Assembly (NCBI GenBank): GCA_019054805.1
Contig: JAHQIY010000005.1
Span: 3,889,501 to 3,953,500, forward strand
DNA from: Brachionus manjavacas
Taxonomy: Eukaryota; Rotifera; Eurotatoria; Ploima; Brachionidae
DNA length: 64,000 nt
Direction: 5' to 3'
The notes below the pieces were generated by a model that made no database searches, had not been told where the DNA came from, and worked only from the letters and a program-made list of their open reading frames with translations. Shown one piece after another: positions 63,350-64,000 of the stretch (within the stretch, counting starts at the first letter, position 1; each line of letters starts with the position of its first letter). The translations under genes and the position numbers were made by a program.

Positions 63350-63605
63350 GATCATGTTTGTTCATAAACTTATTGATTTGGATAAGCTCAAAATTTTTCT
63401 TGTCGAAAGCTAAAACGTTTTGGATGATCAAAATCTCTGAAGTCATTTCCACTTCATGTTGCTCTCTGAAATTTTTCAAATAATTCTGCATCTTTTTTCA
63501 ATTATGGGCTCCGTTGCAATCTCAATTTTACACTCATTTCTTATTTGTTCGATATGCATTTCTACATAATTATATGGATGATCCATCAAAATACACTTTT
63601 TTTGA
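63350..63605 (-). pseudogene. Broken coding relic, possibly transposon-derived
   Basis: The minus strand gives protein-like phrases in three successive frames: MDHPYNYVEMHIEQIRNECK with IEIATEPIIEKRC, then KDAELFEKF, then REQHEVEMTSEILIIQNVLA with FDKKNFELIQINKFMNKHD. Composition is less Lys/Phe/Asn-biased than chance frames here. The first phrase loosely recalls the segment after a FLYWCH-type zinc finger in MULE-associated proteins, which is a weak impression only. Two frame changes and stops mark it as decayed. Confidence 0.35.
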
Positions 63606-64000
63606 GACTAAAATAAGCGAATGTTTAAAGATTTTCATTTATTTATTTATAAAAATTTAAAAAATCAAGAAAACTAGAGCAAAACTCTAAGATACACTGC
63701 AAAAAGTATAGAATATTAAAATTATAAGATTAAATCGTTTTTATGCATAGAAAATAAAAATTGGATATTTTTTTTTGATTTGAGAATTCAGAAATTCTTA
63801 TTTATTTTTTAATAATTTTTCTATTACTTTATTCAAGGAGAAAAATAGAAACAAAAATTCTGAGAGAAATTAGAATCTATTTTAGAGGTAAATTTATAAT
63901 TTTTTTAAACTGCGGCACGGTAGTTTTTTTTAATAGTTTTTCGAATTATAAAAGTTCTTAAAATTTGTGCATTTAAATATTAATTATTTGAAGAAGATTT

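Larger units (their letters stand above)
61941..64000. other. Gene-free right end with a solo LTR and a coding relic
   Basis: The first 200 bp should hold the MTO1 promoter. A solo LTR occupies 62435-62764 and a broken minus-strand coding relic lies at about 63350-63605. Elsewhere I see only A/T-run sequence; the open frame at 61956-62153 is not credible. A gene could begin beyond the window edge. Confidence 0.5.

Overview
The window is AT-rich (by eye roughly a quarter G+C between genes, clearly higher inside exons) and reads as nuclear DNA of a small invertebrate animal. The supporting evidence is GT..AG introns, mostly 36-70 bp, inside genes that belong to animal families: a thioester-containing alpha-2-macroglobulin-like protein, chondroitin polymerizing factor, CCDC137, UQCC1, mitochondrial MTO1 and SSADH. 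Gene content, base composition and tiny introns would suit a monogonont rotifer such as Brachionus. That placement is inference; nothing here fixes the species.

Layout. 1-5284 has no gene but holds a GGAAT-type tract and a long foldback. 5285-11351 (+) is a four-exon CHPF homologue whose 3.4-kb second intron carries an antisense LINE relic. 12421-15693 (+) is an intronless single-pass membrane protein that I cannot name. 15694-19984 has no gene but holds a dead Tc1/mariner transposase. 19985-22030 (+) is an intronless Ser/Lys-rich, probably nuclear, protein. 22031-27072 is gene-free and contains nested DNA transposons, including a TTAA-flanked piggyBac-type MITE inside a 2.1-kb element. 27073-28203 (+) is CCDC137 (four exons). 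A second copy of the LINE 3' end follows at about 29.4-29.6 kb. 30240-31190 (+) is an intronless alpha/beta-hydrolase with a cysteine nucleophile. 31674-33950 (+) is SSADH (nine exons), followed 146 bp later by the cytochrome bc1 chaperone UQCC1 (34097-34915, +). 37071-41129 (-) is a large intronless, mostly disordered protein. 41130-53798 is a 12.7-kb stretch with no gene apart from an ankyrin-repeat relic. 53799-59518 (+) is a complete 22-exon A2M/TEP gene. It is tail to tail with the seven-exon MTO1 gene (59609-61940, -), with 90 bp between the stop codons. The right end holds an intact solo LTR (62435-62764) with a 4-bp target duplication and a coding relic.

Functionally, SSADH, UQCC1 and MTO1 point to mitochondria (GABA/4-carbon metabolism, complex III assembly, tRNA wobble modification). 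CHPF acts in the Golgi, the TEP is a secreted protease-binding or immune protein, and CCDC137 is nuclear. I see no operon-like functional grouping beyond the close SSADH-UQCC1 pair. All exon joins were worked out by hand from splice signals, phase continuity and recalled family sequence, and have not been checked against transcripts.
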